Shown piece by piece: positions 12,529-33,293 of a DNA stretch of 64,000 nt. The stretch is from Clavelina lepadiformis. Its lineage: Eukaryota > Chordata > Ascidiacea > Aplousobranchia > Clavelinidae. The notes below the pieces were generated by a model. It did no database searches. It saw only the letters and a program-made list of their open reading frames with translations, and was not told the origin of the DNA. Every line of letters begins with the position of its first letter. Positions within the stretch are counted from its first letter, which is position 1. A program made the position numbers and the translations under genes. The stretch is from assembly GCF_947623445.1 (NCBI RefSeq), contig NC_135245.1, positions 6,765,501 to 6,829,500 on the forward strand. Reading direction: 5' to 3'.

Positions 12529-15500
12529 ATGGCAAGTACTGAAACTTCAAGACTTTCTGATGAAGAAATTGCTGCAAGCATTTATGAACCAGTAAAGGAA
12601 ACAAAGGTGATTGTTGTGTATTTACATCAGAAAAAAACAGTTAAAATTTATTGCATGTTACCTGTTTTCATACTTAAACCTTTATTTTTAGGATTTTGTG
12701 ATGCAGCAGACTATGTTGCGTGTTAAGGACCCTAAGAAGTCTCTTGAATTCTACTCAAAAGTGTTGGGCATGAGGTAAATACAAAATGTTGTAAATGAAG
12801 ATATAAGCAAGTCCCAAACAAAGTTGTATTGATGCATATATATCTCTGGAATGGCACATCATGCTATGCATAGTTTTATTTGAAGTATACATTCTATTAT
12901 TGCAAAAATTAATAAACCTTGTCTCTAGTTTTTTTGAATCCCCTTCTCTTCTTCATTTCGTTTATGGAGGCCCTGTGCAATTGCCAGAGTACAACTTGCT
13001 ACACCTGATTAAACCAAAAACAATTTTATCGAAATATGTATATATATCATATGTCATAAAGTAATAACTATTTTCAACAACATGTTGATGTTCTCAACAT
13101 AAATATGCAAGCGTACAAACAAATTTTTACATAACTTCTATTTTAGAATTTTCAACTCATTAAAATTGTTTGTTTATAGCTGTACACTTACATATTTTAT
13201 GTATGGTCAAACGTCCTAAATCGGGCGCACACAGATTTGTCCCCAAAAAATGTACACAGGTCATTATAAAAACAAACAAAAAATAAATTATCGCCTTTTA
13301 TTTCCTTTTGTTGACCTATCTTTGATTTAAACAATATGCTAAAGATAAGCTCATTGCATGTGGTCTGACCTTCTCATCTAAACGTATTTTGTCAGGCTAT
13401 TGATTTTAGGCCAATAACATGTTTCGTATTGGCTGTTTGAACTTTGTTGTGGCACGTTCTACGCTGGTAAATTTGAAAAAAGTTTTTATGTCATTTAATA
13501 ATGGAGGTGCTTAGTCTTTACTCTTTGATCACAAGTAAAACATTTTTAAATCTTCCGCAGAGTCAGAAGCAATAACGTGCGCTTGAATTTGGTACGCATT
13601 TTGCGGCTTGCACATTAAAAAAACGCAGGTCACCTGAGTGGTCTTGAGACGACTCTTTGCGTGACTAAAGTTTCTCCTTTTTTTGTTTGGTGTCTTTTAA
13701 AATGTAAAATGTAAATGCAATTACTGCTTTTAAAAGACTCACAAAACTTGAATGGTCCAAATTATACACATAGCTGGTTAAGCACAAAGGATGTTTGAGT
13801 TTTCCGGAAAGATATATGTCGAGTTTATGTTCAAACCAAGCCAAATCACCAGTGCTTCTGTTGTCAAGTGAGCTCACCTACGGTCTACACTCATTTAATA
13901 ACAACACAATAAATAAGGAAGAAGTTCTCTTAATGAAATAAACACAACAAACTCTCACAGTAGATGTAATCGAGAAACGTCATTTCACTTGAACGTTGTA
14001 ATAATTGGAGCAGAAATATGACTTCTTTTTTGGCAAAGAAATAAAACACAAAGATTTACAATAACTGGTAACATCAAATCATCTAAAATCTAAATCATTG
14101 CTACTCAACCTCTTTTAACTCGGTCATTTTTTTTAAACCATTAGTTTATCTGAGTAAATTTCACTGAACTGACTATGTATTTCGGTCAGAGAATACAGTT
14201 GAATTAAAAACAACCTGTTTCTAAATTGCATTTGCAATAACCTCAAGGTTATCACAATGGGTTATCAAGGTTATCACTTCACGGAATTACTTTTAGTACT
14301 GAAACATTTAGGCAGACTTCGTGGCCCGCTGGCTAAGAAGCGCTGATTTACGTCAATCATCTATCATGATAAAACCAAATCATATCATATGTTGAGTATA
14401 CCATCACCGCTATCAGATTTTGACTAACAATATATCCAAGATTTACGTACGCCGCAAGAAAGAACAAAGAAAAATAAGATCATAAACAGAAAAAGTACTC
14501 TCAGAAAATTTTACAACTGTGACTAAACTCAGTGCTGGGCAACCGTTCCTTTAAAATTACTTTACGCACGCTTCCGCTCGTCACTGAAAAGAAGAGCATC
14601 AAACGTGATTTTGATCTTCCACATAAGAGCGCACTCGTTCTGCCACTCACCTTTTTAGCAATTAAAAAGATGTTCATTCCAGGGCATTTTCTAAAACCCA
14701 TCACATTTGAATGTCACTAGTTTGCATTAGCGCGTTGAGTTGACCATGTTTGAGTTGGTCGAACACCGATTTAAACGTATGTTTCCATTACCATAATGTA
14801 CCATGCCATATAAACCACCAATCATCGCTGTGCTATCTGATACCCTCGCAAGAAATGCTCACTCCTCGTTATGAGTTGGGAGCCTTTTTATGAAGAATAG
14901 TGCAACAAAACTTTATAAAGCAACTGAAAAAAATTCTGAGGTTGTAGGTGTACCACCAGTAGGCACTCAAACATTAGTGGCAGAGAACTGGATATATTAA
15001 GGTTGTCTTTTTCAAGCAATGGTTACTAGATAAGCGACTTCGCAAAGACCACATGTATACAAAAAAACTTAACTTGTAGTTTACGTTAAAAATGGTCTGG
15101 TGATTTTCAGGCTTCTTGCACAACTTCACTACCCATCCATGAAGTTTTCTCTTTACTTCATGGGCTATGCCAACCCTGAAGATGTTCCCTCAGATGAGCT
15201 TGAAAGAAAACAATGGATGTTCAGACAACCTGGATGTGTTGAGCTAACTCAGTAAGTATATCCGTGAAGGGTTACGAAAAAATGTGGCGTAATAAAAGTT
15301 ACTTAACCTTTATGTTTTGAATAATTATATTTGATGAAATTAATTGTGTATAAACTGTTTAAAATCTGTTTTTTTTCTCTCTAAGCAACTGGGGTTCTGA
15401 GAATGACGATGCGTTAAAATATCATAATGGTAATAGTGACCCTCGTGGATTTGGTCATATTGGTATAAGTGTACCAGATGTATATGCTGCTTGCAAACGT

Positions 15501-17014
15501 TTTGATGAGTTTGGGGTGGAATATGTCAAAAGACCTGATGGAGGTACGGTATAGCAAGCCCATAAATAAGCTCACAACTAGTGTAAGTAATGTGCATTCA
15601 TTTGCAAAACTATCAGACCACCCCAGAAAAATTGACAATTTGACAACTGTCGCTAGTTATTACATCATGCTAGGATTGATGTTGCATTATATTTTTCCTA
15701 TTAAACGTCTTTTGTTTTAATACAGTTCCAGCCTAGTTTCAGACCTGAGTGATCCGTGTTTTGTTTTGTTATTTTTGTTGATTTTTGACTGCTTAAAAAT
15801 GAGTGAAAATTGGTTCAATATGTGGAATTTGTCAGATTGTTGCACTCCTGAAAGCAGGACTGTTTTAGCAGAAAATATTGGACCAACTCAATGTCTTTAA
15901 ACCATTTATTTAAAAAGCCGTAAAAAATTCAACCGGGCAATTTGTTTTTGGAAATCTAAAAACAATGGTAAGCCTCACAAAATAATTCCGATCAGAATTT
16001 CACAAACATTTTGCAAAAACTCATGCTAGACTGCTCTAACATCCTATTTGTTTTCTGTTCATTCCTATTTTATTTGTAATCTTGTAGATTTGTTTTGCGA
16101 AACCTATCTCTTGTCTTCTGAATGCCATAAGTACTTTGCTCGCTGTGTTAAAAACTCACTTGGCATGGATGAATTAGTAGCACCAAGTTGGTAAGATATT
16201 CTGCACTGAGACGATCCAGTTTTGTGGAGTGCAATACGCTGAACATGTTCTACATTCATATGGTATCGAATTTTCTCCATTTTTGGGTAGCTGAAAATCG
16301 ACGAAAATAACAAAAGGGAAAACAAAGCACTGGTAACTCTGGTCTGAAACTAGACCAAAACTATCTAAAAACTTTTGGCTCGGTGACCGAGTGCTTAGGG
16401 GGCTGGTCTTGCAATAATATGTGTCTTGTGTTCGATATCCAATTGCACTGTTTTTTTAATGCCCTTGGTCAAAGCAGTAACGACGCTTGCTCCTGTTCAA
16501 TGGACCTGGTGAACAGTTTTAAAGGTAACAGGTAACATATCAAAAATATGTTTGACAGAAAATGGGAATTTGTACATCAGCTAGCTTGGCAACCTAGCAT
16601 CGAAGGATGAAGTATCATCGCCGGGTTTAAGTCATGCAAAGACTTTCCCCAGGCCAAGGATATATGTTATCATACCATATCAAGACAATGGACCTATAAA
16701 TAGAAAAACAATGACATGATGCAAAACTAGTGCTTCCATTTTGTAATAACTAGCAACAGTTGTCAGGTTTTCTTTTAGGAATGGTTCAATACTTCTGCAA
16801 ATGACTGTACTACTTTCTGTTTGGTTATACTTTGAAATATTATTTATTGATAACCAAAATCTCTGTATTCAGCGTATTGTAAAAAATATATTTTCTTTAT
16901 AGAACTGCAATATATTTTATTGTTTTAGGAAAAATGAAAGGTTTAGCGTTCATTAAAGATCCAGATGGATACTGGATTGAAGTTTTGGCACCCTCAGCGA
17001 TAAAGCTCAACTAA
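12529..17014 (+). CDS. GLO1: GLO1, lactoylglutathione lyase (glyoxalase I)
   Basis: Converts the glutathione hemithioacetal of methylglyoxal to S-lactoylglutathione in the cytosol. Five exons with consistent phases: 12529-12606, 12692-12774, 15111-15251, 15386-15543, 16929-17014; 546 nt, 181 residues (human 184). The four metal ligands of the family are present: Gln32 ([12 protein letters not shown]), Glu98 (VELTHNWG), His125 ([12 protein letters not shown]) and Glu171 (DPDGYWIEV). The [13 protein letters not shown] and GKMKGLAF blocks are near-identical to the vertebrate enzyme. The ATG at 12529 lies 37 bp after a good acceptor (TGTATTTCAG, ending 12492) with no obvious upstream exon. Intron 2 (2.3 kb) and intron 4 carry repeats. 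A polyadenylation signal follows at 17655. Confidence 0.96.
13626..13707 (+). repeat. Short dispersed repeat, copy B (GLO1 intron 2)
   Basis: Second copy of the block at 10357-10437, in the same orientation, with GCAGGTCACCTGAGTG followed by GACGACTCTT and GCGTGACTAAAGTTT. Here it stands alone, without the 0.74-kb repeat upstream. Confidence 0.65.
14530..14690 (+). repeat. Fragment related to the region upstream of dispersed-repeat copy 2
   Basis: Contains GCTGGGCAACCGTTC, GAAAAGAAGAGCATC and AGCAATTAAAAAGATGTTCA. Similarly ordered blocks occur at about 35215-35370 (GCTGGGGAACCATTC, then GCGCACTTG and GATTAAAAAATATTTTCA). Similarity is partial, and also visible in translation as LGN(R/H)SFK at the start and IKK(M/Y)F near the end. 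Confidence 0.45.
16377..16682 (+). repeat. tRNA-derived SINE in GLO1 intron 4
   Basis: Begins GGCTCGGTGACCGAGTGCTT, resembling a tRNA-Leu/Ser 5' half with an A box, followed by a GTGTTCGATATCC B-box-like block. The body holds GCTCCTGTTCAATGGACCTG and the tail GTTTAAGTCATGCAAAGAC, CCAAGGATATATGTTATCAT. The same order occurs on the minus strand at 38900-39230, so this is a family. It is not a functional tRNA: the acceptor end is missing. Confidence 0.75.
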
Positions 17015-17654
17015 TCTTCTTACTATTAGTATCGGTAATTTTATGTCAAAATCATGCTTTCAAATTTAATTTGTGATTAAAGTTCAAAATTTTTTAATTG
17101 TCTATCGCCTTTCATCTGTATAAAACAAATCACCAATTGCTTTGAGCATCTTTGAAGTAGACACACTCACAACTAATGGCATAAGATCACTTCTCTAAAC
17201 TCTCAATATACAACTCTTAAAATTATACAACCACAGGAATGTTCACTTCCTTTTTTTCTAAGATTTGATTGCATTAAAAATATTCTTTAGTTTGTATATT
17301 GAACAATATTTGATATTTTGCTACTTTGAACATGAACTGTTGTGTGCTTGATTGCAATACTGACAATGTGTAATATGTGTTTTATTGTTTCTGTTTATTA
17401 TTTAAGTTTTTACATGTTGTGAGAAATTACTGGCGTAATTTTACTGGCATCCAAGTGATCAATTAGAATCTTGATCGTGACTTGACTGTGGAAACTGTTA
17501 TAGTTTTTTTTTAAGTATGGTTTTCCTAATTGCAATATTACTGTCTCCTGTCTATACTTGGAGGTTGATTAATGGATAATTGGATGAAATATAGATTTTA
17601 TCAACTGGTGGAGTATGTAAATGCACACTGTGTCTAACAAGCTAATTTTGGTAC

Positions 17655-17660
17655 AATAAA
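17655..17660 (+). promoter_or_regulatory. Polyadenylation signal AATAAA, probably GLO1
   Basis: AATAAA lies about 640 bp after the GLO1 stop and 220 bp before the ADAT2 ATG, followed by a T-rich stretch. The two genes lie head to tail with a short gap. Confidence 0.5.
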
Positions 17661-17829
17661 AAGTCGCACTTAATTGTCATTTTATTGCAAAGGTAAAATC
17701 AGAGGGACCTTTCTGTGCTTTTAATTTAGTAGAATAACATGATGACTGGAATAACTTCAAAATGGTCCGAATAATTCCATTGTAAAAATATGTCCGCCTG
17801 TCTTTTCCAGATACCTACCGTAATCGTAG

Positions 17830-18441
<612 letters not shown>

Positions 18442-19078
18442 CCGGGAAACTCATTTATATAATTTTAATATTTCTCAGAAGATTTTGGTGTACCATGTAA
18501 TTGACCAATTGTAATTGCAACGATTAAATCAGGCAAGTTCATAAATAATAAGTTTTTTTGCAATTGCAACTACACAATATCTGAAATACAATACATTTTA
18601 GTTATGATGTCTTTTCAAAGTTTCTTCTTCCCCAAGCTCAAGGGACTCATCAAAGGAACGTGATTTCACAATTTAAAAGGCATAAAAAATCTGTGTCCAA
18701 GAAGCTTTAACTGATTCTGGGGAAATCATTCCAGTAGTGCATAGATGTATGGCAGAGGAAGATGGCAAAGTGTGTTAGAGCCCAAGAAGACTTTGAAGGG
18801 GAAATGTTATAGCTTTTGATATTCGCTTGAAACAAAATAATTACATGCACAGTCTCGTTACTTTTCAAACACAGCATGTATTGTTTGTGCACTGTTCTAA
18901 CTTTTACATTGCAAAAATGAACAACTACATATTGGTGCTGTACTAAAATTACTATGGGGTAAAGAAACTGAAATGAATTAACTGTACAGTTTTTATTATT
19001 AGCACTTCATAGATCATACTGTAAAATGGTTGTGGTAAATGGTAAATTGGTTACTGCAATTCTCAAAAAAGGCTTTGC

Positions 19079-19933
19079 TCATTGTCTAGTTTCATAACAA
19101 CCGGTGGTTGAATTTCTTGAAACGTTTGCTGCTGCCAAGAGTTTGCCATCCATTGCAATAAAAACCCCTTTACTTTGAATGCTTGATATTGCACCCAGTG
19201 CAAATCCAACATTGAAATCTGCGTCGGAATCTTTAAAAGTCTCTGGTATGATTGCACCAGTCAGCACAACAATCTACAAAAAAAATAATAAAGTTTTACT
19301 GAATCTTAATCATCATTATCTATTTTACTGGTGTGGCATTGGAATGATTGATTGTATTGTACCTTTTCTAGGTTGCTTTTCTGAATATATGCAGCTGTTT
19401 CAATCAAAGTGTCTGTGCCATGAGTGATAAGAATCTTTTTCTTTGGACTTGATTGACACATACTTAACAGCTTTTCCCTTGGTAAAAATTGTTTATAAAA
19501 TATCATTCCAATTATCAGAATACCTCAGGTATCCTCAAATTGTTGCCTAAGCCAATTATGAAAACTTACTAAATAAAGTATAGCCTACCTATGTTCTTGT
19601 GTCATATCTTGCGAGTCAACACGACAACACGTGAGAAAATCGCAGTTGAAATTCGGATTGATACGTTTCAATATTTTCTTTGCAGCTGAGCCACAAATTT
19701 CAAATGCATAGCCACTGATGCGTTTTGGGTATGCCTTATCAATTGTACCTAGAAAAAGGAAGTAAGAAATGAATCAGTTATTAAATTTTGATGTAACATT
19801 ATTCAGGAATAAACGATTTTATTGGTAAATAAAGTAAACGACAAATATTTCTAGAATGTAATACATATAACTTAGATGTTTTTAAAGCTATACCTCCAGT
19901 TTGAATCACGCAAAACCCATTTTCATCATCCAT
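19079..19933 (-). CDS. Mini L-asparaginase (single N-terminal domain)
   Basis: Four exons with matching phases: 19933-19894, 19748-19589, 19477-19363, 19273-19079; 510 nt, 169 residues. It reads as the N-terminal catalytic domain of the bacterial-type asparaginase family: TGGTIDKAY (nucleophile Thr15), SQDM (residues 59-62, substrate-binding serine), HGTDT (86-90, second threonine and aspartate), and TGAIIPETFKDSDADFN. Typical enzymes have a second domain and 320-350 residues; here the protein ends soon after GVFIAMDGKLL. At the place where E. coli AnsB has its catalytic Lys162 (VTKTNT) this protein has VSRNST, that is Arg158, by my alignment. Short asparaginase-domain proteins of this kind also occur in marine bacteria, so a transfer origin is possible, but the three introns show long residence in a eukaryote. 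It diverges from ANKRD6 with a 766-bp gap. Confidence 0.8.
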
Positions 19934-20680
19934 CTGCGTTACTTAAAATAGTTGAAATGCTTACGTAAAAATTTGACTGCCAAATGTATGCACAATGTAA
20001 GTTATGATCTCTTAATTAAGTGTTTTTTGCGTCTTTGAGTCTCACTGAGTATTTTAACTTAGTCCGTTCTTTATGATACTGACATTAAGTAAATGTGTTA
20101 TTCCTTAAGCCATACAAAACATTATTGCAGCTTTTAAACACGGTTCTCTAATATTTCGAATTCCAAAGAAAAGTTATTAATAATCATAACCATAATGTAA
20201 TAATGACGTTGGACGTCTTGTTACCTATGTCAGTATGTAAGAAGAAGAGTTCATTCCTGACTTATAAACAAAGCTGCAAGTTACGTAACAAAATAAAAAA
20301 TGACAAATTTGCTAATGTACAAACGTTTTTGTGGCTTTACCAGCTCTATTTTTACAGCATGTGTTGGTATCCTTTAGGCTATTTAAAAAATTTCAATCTT
20401 AATGAATTGTATCGCAATTCTACGCACAGTTTGTCAGAAGAATTTTGACTTCAGTTGGTTTTACTCCGGGTGTTTCCCCACCACGAAAACCGCACGAGGC
20501 GCTCTTTTTGTTTACTTTGTTACGTCATTTCTTGTTTGGTAACTTGATACCTGTCACTTGTCAAACTAGTGCGGAGGGATGTCATGTAAGTTTGTAAGTT
20601 GACGAAAAACTGAACTAAATAGGATTATTGCATACCACGCGTAGCGCTTTAGCTGCGTAATCTACTTATATATCACTGTA

Positions 20681-20699
20681 ATGGACAGAGGATTATATT

Positions 20700-20710
<11 letters not shown>
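20681..20710 (+). promoter_or_regulatory. Overlapping upstream ORF at the ANKRD6 start
   Basis: An ATG at 20681 opens a 9-codon frame that ends with TGA at 20708-20710, overlapping the ANKRD6 ATG at 20700 in another frame. If the transcript includes it, the upstream ATG could dampen initiation at the main ATG. Transcript start unknown. Confidence 0.4.
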
Positions 20711-27909
<7,199 letters not shown>

Positions 27910-30900
27910 TATAGCAGTAGCATATGCGGTAATCATTAAGCATAATATATTGCATTCCATAAGATGTACTAAGATAGTAGCTGCGTTGTCATTAGCATTC
28001 CACATTAATAACGTGTAATATTTTTGCTCTGCTGTTTATGAATAATGGGCAGCCATGTTTAGATTAAAGTAGATCCAGTGACTAAACATGAATTTCTATG
28101 CGAACAACATGAAAAATTTGATTTGCCGCATTTACTTGTTAAAATTGTCTAGTTAAACCATACATGGATAAGCATGAAGCCCCATTACGCAAAGGGCTCC
28201 TCGACAACCATTTGGTGTGACAATTATCCTTGTGTTATGAAGGTCTTTGTCAGAGGCAAAATCGATAAACACGGAAAGTTGGAACGAAAAATATAATTTT
28301 AACAATTGCTGTATTGAAGGCAAAAGTTGATTATTCTTTCTTCAAATTGTGTGTGAATATTTCAGTGTTGTTGTTCTTTATGTTTTTATAAATGTTACTG
28401 GTAGGTTATTGGTTAAATTTATGTCTAAATTTAATATGGTTACATTTATTATTCTAGTAGTGCAATTATGCATTGCTTTCAATTTTTTTTTGTGCTTCCT
28501 TTATGTCCAAAGTCTTGTTTTATCATTTGTATACTTCATTCAAAATTAATAAACTTAATTTAATATTGTTTCATATAAAATTGAAAAAAATGCTACTAAA
28601 CTGTGTTGATATGCTATTTAATAGCTTAACAAGGTGTGTCAAAATAAAGATTTGTTTTTACGTTTTAATGTTTTTCAATTTTATGGAGTGGTACATCATA
28701 GATATTTTTAAATTGTATTTTGTATTATTTAAATTTCAAGTGTGCTTAAGATTAGCAATTCCAAGTTTTTTACTTCAATCTCAGCCCTTAATCATTGGAA
28801 TTCTTGCTGATTAATCTATATTTTAAAAGATTTTTATTCCATATTTTTGTACATTAACTGGGTACAGTGCTCTTGCAACTACCTACTGGAAAAAAATTTT
28901 TTCATTAAAAAGTTTTTTGGTTTTCCTATTATAGTTTTTACTTTTTGGAACATTTGTTGCTCTTAGTTCGACCATTTCATATGCGTAACGTATGACTATT
29001 TTGCATTCATAAATCACTGTCACTGCCTTCAATAGAATCATTTCCATCTAGTCTGTCATGATTTACTTGAAGACAGAGTTTTATAGTGGTAATTTATGCT
29101 TTTGGACAGAATCACAGATTAATCATTGTACGGCTGTTAAAATTTTTTTTTTATAGAAAATAGGCTAAAAAAGGTTGAAATCAAATGAGAATACAGTTTT
29201 AATAACACCGTAGTAATGACTTCAATATTCACCTTTCCTGAATAGTATTTGAAACTAAAAAGTTTGAAAAGGGTCTACTAAACTCCTGTCAAGTCAAAAG
29301 TAGTCTTTGTCTCATCCAACCATATTTATTATGTAGACATCGAGATACATATTTTTAGAACAGAACTGAATCTCAAAAGATTCAAATCCATATTTGTATA
29401 TTTTCAAAGTCCTAGGAATTCCCTTTCCTTTTAAAATTATATACTTTCGTTAGCACATACAGTCGATTTTAGAGTTCAATTTTTGTCAGAAAAAACATGC
29501 CGTAAACTACAACAATGCATAAAACCTTGAAAAAGTGACATTTTATTAACAATTTTCTACAATGATCAGCATAACACAATTGTTAAATAAAACTTGCAGC
29601 AATGCTCTGTCGCAGTTTTACTGCAATATTAATTATAGGCACTACACATACTATTAAATGTGGCACAAAGTAAGTAGCAGTGTGGCAGTACTGAAAAGCA
29701 TATTACTGATATTCAATTGCAACAATTTCTGTCCCGATATACCGAGAAAAAATGTGCAACGAATCCAAAATGGCTTCAGCTAATCCAGTAAAAACTTTTC
29801 AATGCTTTTTCATAATCTAGTTCTTGCAATATGTCACAGTATTTCTAAGTAATATTTCAACCTTAATTCAATGACTTTTATGTCAACAATCTATGTCAAG
29901 TTGTTTCTTTTGTTGGTATACTACAATTATCTTTTCCTTGATCAAGCAAAACATAAACACCTCATACTACAGGATAATAACGTATAGTAGCATGTTAGAA
30001 CCTGCAAAAATCACTCTGAAAGAGGTAGGAACAGATATAAGATTACATACACACTTTATACAATATTGTGCTTAAGCAATATCAAGTTTTATGACAGCAA
30101 AAGTTCTTAAAACAGAAGTCATACATTCAATAAGTTAAACTTTAAAGCATTTTCTGCATGCATTTCCAAATATTCTGGAAGCATAAATTCAAAAAAAAGC
30201 TCATTAATATCAGATGTTTTTATCTCAACTTAAGTGGCAGGAAATATGAAAAATTGTGAGGTTGATAAAATGTAGGACTTCTATAAATGGTTTAAAAAGC
30301 CCTGTTAAATTAATGGTTGGTGGTTAGAGGTTGGTTTTGTTCTTTTGAAAATGTTCATGGAAGAACATTAAATATGAAAAAATTAAATTTTGGCTCACAG
30401 CTTTCAGTCAGTTTAGTGGACCAGAACAAAACTTGGTGCTACGTTTGATTTTATATGTAAGTCATCCACTATCATTAAAGCCTAAGGCATGTTTACTGTG
30501 TGCGCTAATTTCTAGGCAGAATTATGAAATCTTTTGAGAAATTGTATCTTTACTTATTTCACAACAAAATGTAACGTAGAAATTGGCTTTTAAGTGTTAG
30601 ACACCTCCTTAAGCAAAAAATGCATGTTTAACTTAAGGGATTAACCTAAATTTGCTACAACCAACTTTCCAGATAATGCGAACGGAAAAGCAAACAGATT
30701 AGCACAAGATAAAAGTCAAAATCCAGAATTAAAACAAAGCAAAATATTTGTCATATCTGCAAGTAACCAAAATGAAGTCAAGGATAATGTCTGATAATCA
30801 TAGTTTACTAGATTTACAAAAGTAAACCAGGCAAGCAGAGATTGTTAAACTAACTTTAGTGATCAAAAGCGAACACAACAGTTTAATAAAATGAAAACGA

Positions 30901-31257
30901 CAAATAAATGTTGATGAAAAATAGTTCAAAGGTCTATATGTTAAAAACTGCTCGCTGATCTTACATCTATAACTCATACAGATTGGTTTTCCCTCTTGAC
31001 TTCAGTAAACCAGCAAACAGTGTTCGCCAGTGAACTCTGGTCTGCAATTACACCAACTTATGTTTACAAACATACATTTAAGCTTTTTATGCATGGCGCC
31101 ACATACGCAGACACCTTTCTTTAAAGAACTGCTTAGAACTTGTAAAGACACTGTGTTCCTATAACCAACTTAGATTTGTAGATAAACATGTGTAATGTGT
31201 ACAAGAAAAATGTTCAACAACAAATTATAAATGAAATGAGTTTTGTTTCTTTGCAAA
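27910..31257. other. ANKRD6 3' region and intergenic, no further gene
   Basis: Tail-to-tail gap between ANKRD6 (+) and PPP6C (-). The open frames at 28349-28814 are T-rich, hydrophobic by composition and lack family resemblance; they are probably chance frames in the ANKRD6 3' UTR or beyond. No element ends detected. Confidence 0.5.
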
Positions 31258-32175
31258 TTATAGAAAATACGGTGTTGTGGTCCTTGATGGTATGACTCTC
31301 ATATTGTCAGGCACTGCTCTGAATAACTTTGCTTCACGTTCCTGGGGTGATCTGATAACCATGATTGCTGCAACATTACCACATCGATAACAATAATTCG
31401 GGGCCGACCACACAGTGACAAGATGATCATTAAACATGTATTTATATCCATCATGTACAACTTGGTGTGCTCGACAGATCAACGAAAGATCATTTAAATG
31501 AACAAATTCCTGTGTAACTTTGGCACCGAATAACCATCCTGCTCCGCGATTACTGATGGCCCAAGTGTCAACATCTTCTGGATCAGACCACACTAAATCA
31601 CAAAACGGTCCTTTGTGAGGTATTTCCTGCTGACGGTCTATGATGCGGATCTGATCAAGGGTTTTAATATCTGGCGATAAACCTCCATGCACACACAAGA
31701 TCTTATTATCGATAATGGCAGCAATTGTAAGCAAGTCAAACACCTTTGTGCAGTATCTCCAAGCATTTGCATTGCCATATTTCGTTTGACATTCATCATA
31801 AAATCCATACACTTGTGTGATTTGCCTTGTTTCATGATTTCCACGAAGCAGGGTTATCTTGTCAGGCCACTTTGCTTTCAAAGTAAGCAAATAAGTGAAA
31901 GTTTCCAGGCTGTAGTAACCTCTGTCAACAAAATCTCCCATGAAAATATAACTTGTTTCAGGAATTTCTCCTCCTGTGCGAAATAACTCTAGTAAATCAT
32001 AAAACTGTCCATGAATATCACCGCACACTGTTACAGGAGTTGAAACAGGTTGCACATTTGATTCTTCGAGCAGCAAATCACAGACATAATCACATAACCT
32101 TTTGAGATAATTCTCTGGCAAATACTTGCACTCCTTGGCCAAGGTGATCATTTTATCAATGTCAATTGAAATCAT
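31258..32175 (-). CDS. PPP6C: PPP6C, serine/threonine protein phosphatase 6 catalytic subunit
   Basis: Metal-dependent Ser/Thr phosphatase of the PP2A group, which acts with SAPS and ankyrin subunits in mitosis and NF-kappaB control. One uninterrupted exon of 305 residues, exactly the length of human PP6. All family motifs are present: GDIHG (52-56), GDFVDRG (80-86), RGNHE (111-115), the HGG loop, [11 protein letters not shown] and the C-terminal TTTPYFL tail that is methylated in this group. Similarity to the vertebrate protein is very high along its whole length; the N-terminal ten residues diverge ([10 protein letters not shown]). The vertebrate gene has several introns, so the lack of introns is notable and may mean retroposition followed by retention. 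A 15-bp inverted repeat lies just upstream. Confidence 0.97.
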   Translation of the reverse strand: MISIDIDKMITLAKECKYLPENYLKRLCDYVCDLLLEESNVQPVSTPVTVCGDIHGQFYDLLELFRTGGEIPETSYIFMGDFVDRGYYSLETFTYLLTLKAKWPDKITLLRGNHETRQITQVYGFYDECQTKYGNANAWRYCTKVFDLLTIAAIIDNKILCVHGGLSPDIKTLDQIRIIDRQQEIPHKGPFCDLVWSDPEDVDTWAISNRGAGWLFGAKVTQEFVHLNDLSLICRAHQVVHDGYKYMFNDHLVTVWSAPNYCYRCGNVAAIMVIRSPQEREAKLFRAVPDNMRVIPSRTTTPYFL

Positions 32176-32243
32176 ATTTTAATTTTGTAGAAACGCTTAC
32201 ACTACAAATCTATTACCATAAACATATACATGTAAGTACTAGC

Positions 32244-32321
32244 AATATTATAGCAATTACTATAACCATATTGAAATTATTATAGAAATTAATTATTTTA
32301 ATTTGAAATTGCTATAATATT
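32244..32321. repeat. 15-bp perfect inverted repeat upstream of PPP6C
   Basis: AATATTATAGCAATT at 32244-32258 is repeated in inverse at 32307-32321, with a 48-bp AT-rich loop. It could be a small MITE end pair or part of the promoter. No target duplication was recognised. Confidence 0.6.
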
Positions 32322-32861
32322 ACAGCATTAATACTATAACAATTTCAAATAACTTTTTGCAATATTACTGATATATAAACATGCCATTAAATAAAAAACA
32401 ATTTTGTACATCAATGCTAACACAACATAAAACTTTGAGTGTTCGAAAATCGCAAGCCTGGAGGTCTTTTATTTTTTTTAACTCTCATACTAATCAGTTG
32501 CATAATACCATAGTCAATATGGGATGAGATTTGAATATTTTTATGAAAGCCAGTAGATCCTACAGGTTTTTTAAAATGGAATTTCTCACTTAATACCAAT
32601 GCATTACATTGTGCACAAGACATACGGCCAATTACAAAGTATTGTGGCAAGCAGTGATTCACAACATGTAGCATGCATTCTTACTTGCGCTTTAGTGTCA
32701 CCAAGTGGTTAACTATGCTTTGTTGCATATTGCTGCCCTGTATTCTTTGTAGTATCTTTATTTCTGCAGTATATTTCAGTGTGCTATGCTGATTATTATC
32801 CAATCATTAACTTAGTTTAAGTCATGCAACTACGATGGCATATTCTGGAATCAATTTAGAG

Positions 32862-33285
32862 CAGGGGTGTCCAACCCATGGCCCGCAGGTCACATTTGGC
32901 CAGCGGGAAGGTTCTGAGTGGCCGGCGCAGTATTTTTCGAAATGACTTATATTATCAACTGAATCGCCTACGTAATTTATGGCAAACTTACATTCCCAGA
33001 AATTGGCATTTATTGTTTGCTTTCTTTGTCTGTTGCTCTATACTATAGAGCAATAGATAGTAGAGATAAGAGATAATTAGAGCAATAGATAGATAATATA
33101 TTATAGTCTCTAGTGCAGGAGTGCACAACTGTTCAAGTTAATTTTATTGCATCACAATTTATTTCTACGATTAGAATGTTGGTGTGAGGGTTTTATTTAG
33201 AAATTAGCAGTAAACACTCAAGTGGCCCGCACAATCATTCGCAAATCGCACGGGGCCCTTTGGCCAAAAAGGTTGGACACCCCTG
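32862..33285. mobile_element. hAT-type MITE, 424 bp
   Basis: Perfect 15-bp terminal inverted repeats CAGGGGTGTCCAACC and exact 8-bp target duplications ATTTAGAG at 32854-32861 and 33286-33293. GGCCCGC-like motifs lie near both ends. Internal sequence is AT-rich and non-coding. Confidence 0.93.
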
Positions 33286-33293
33286 ATTTAGAG

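Noticed and set aside
16377-16450. Functional tRNA-Leu/Ser gene
   Set aside because: A- and B-box-like blocks are present but no acceptor stem closes, and the same head occurs in a longer repeat elsewhere.
28349-28814. 66- and 113-codon hydrophobic frames after ANKRD6
   Set aside because: Composition-driven frames in T-rich sequence; no motif, no splice context, lie in the likely 3' UTR.
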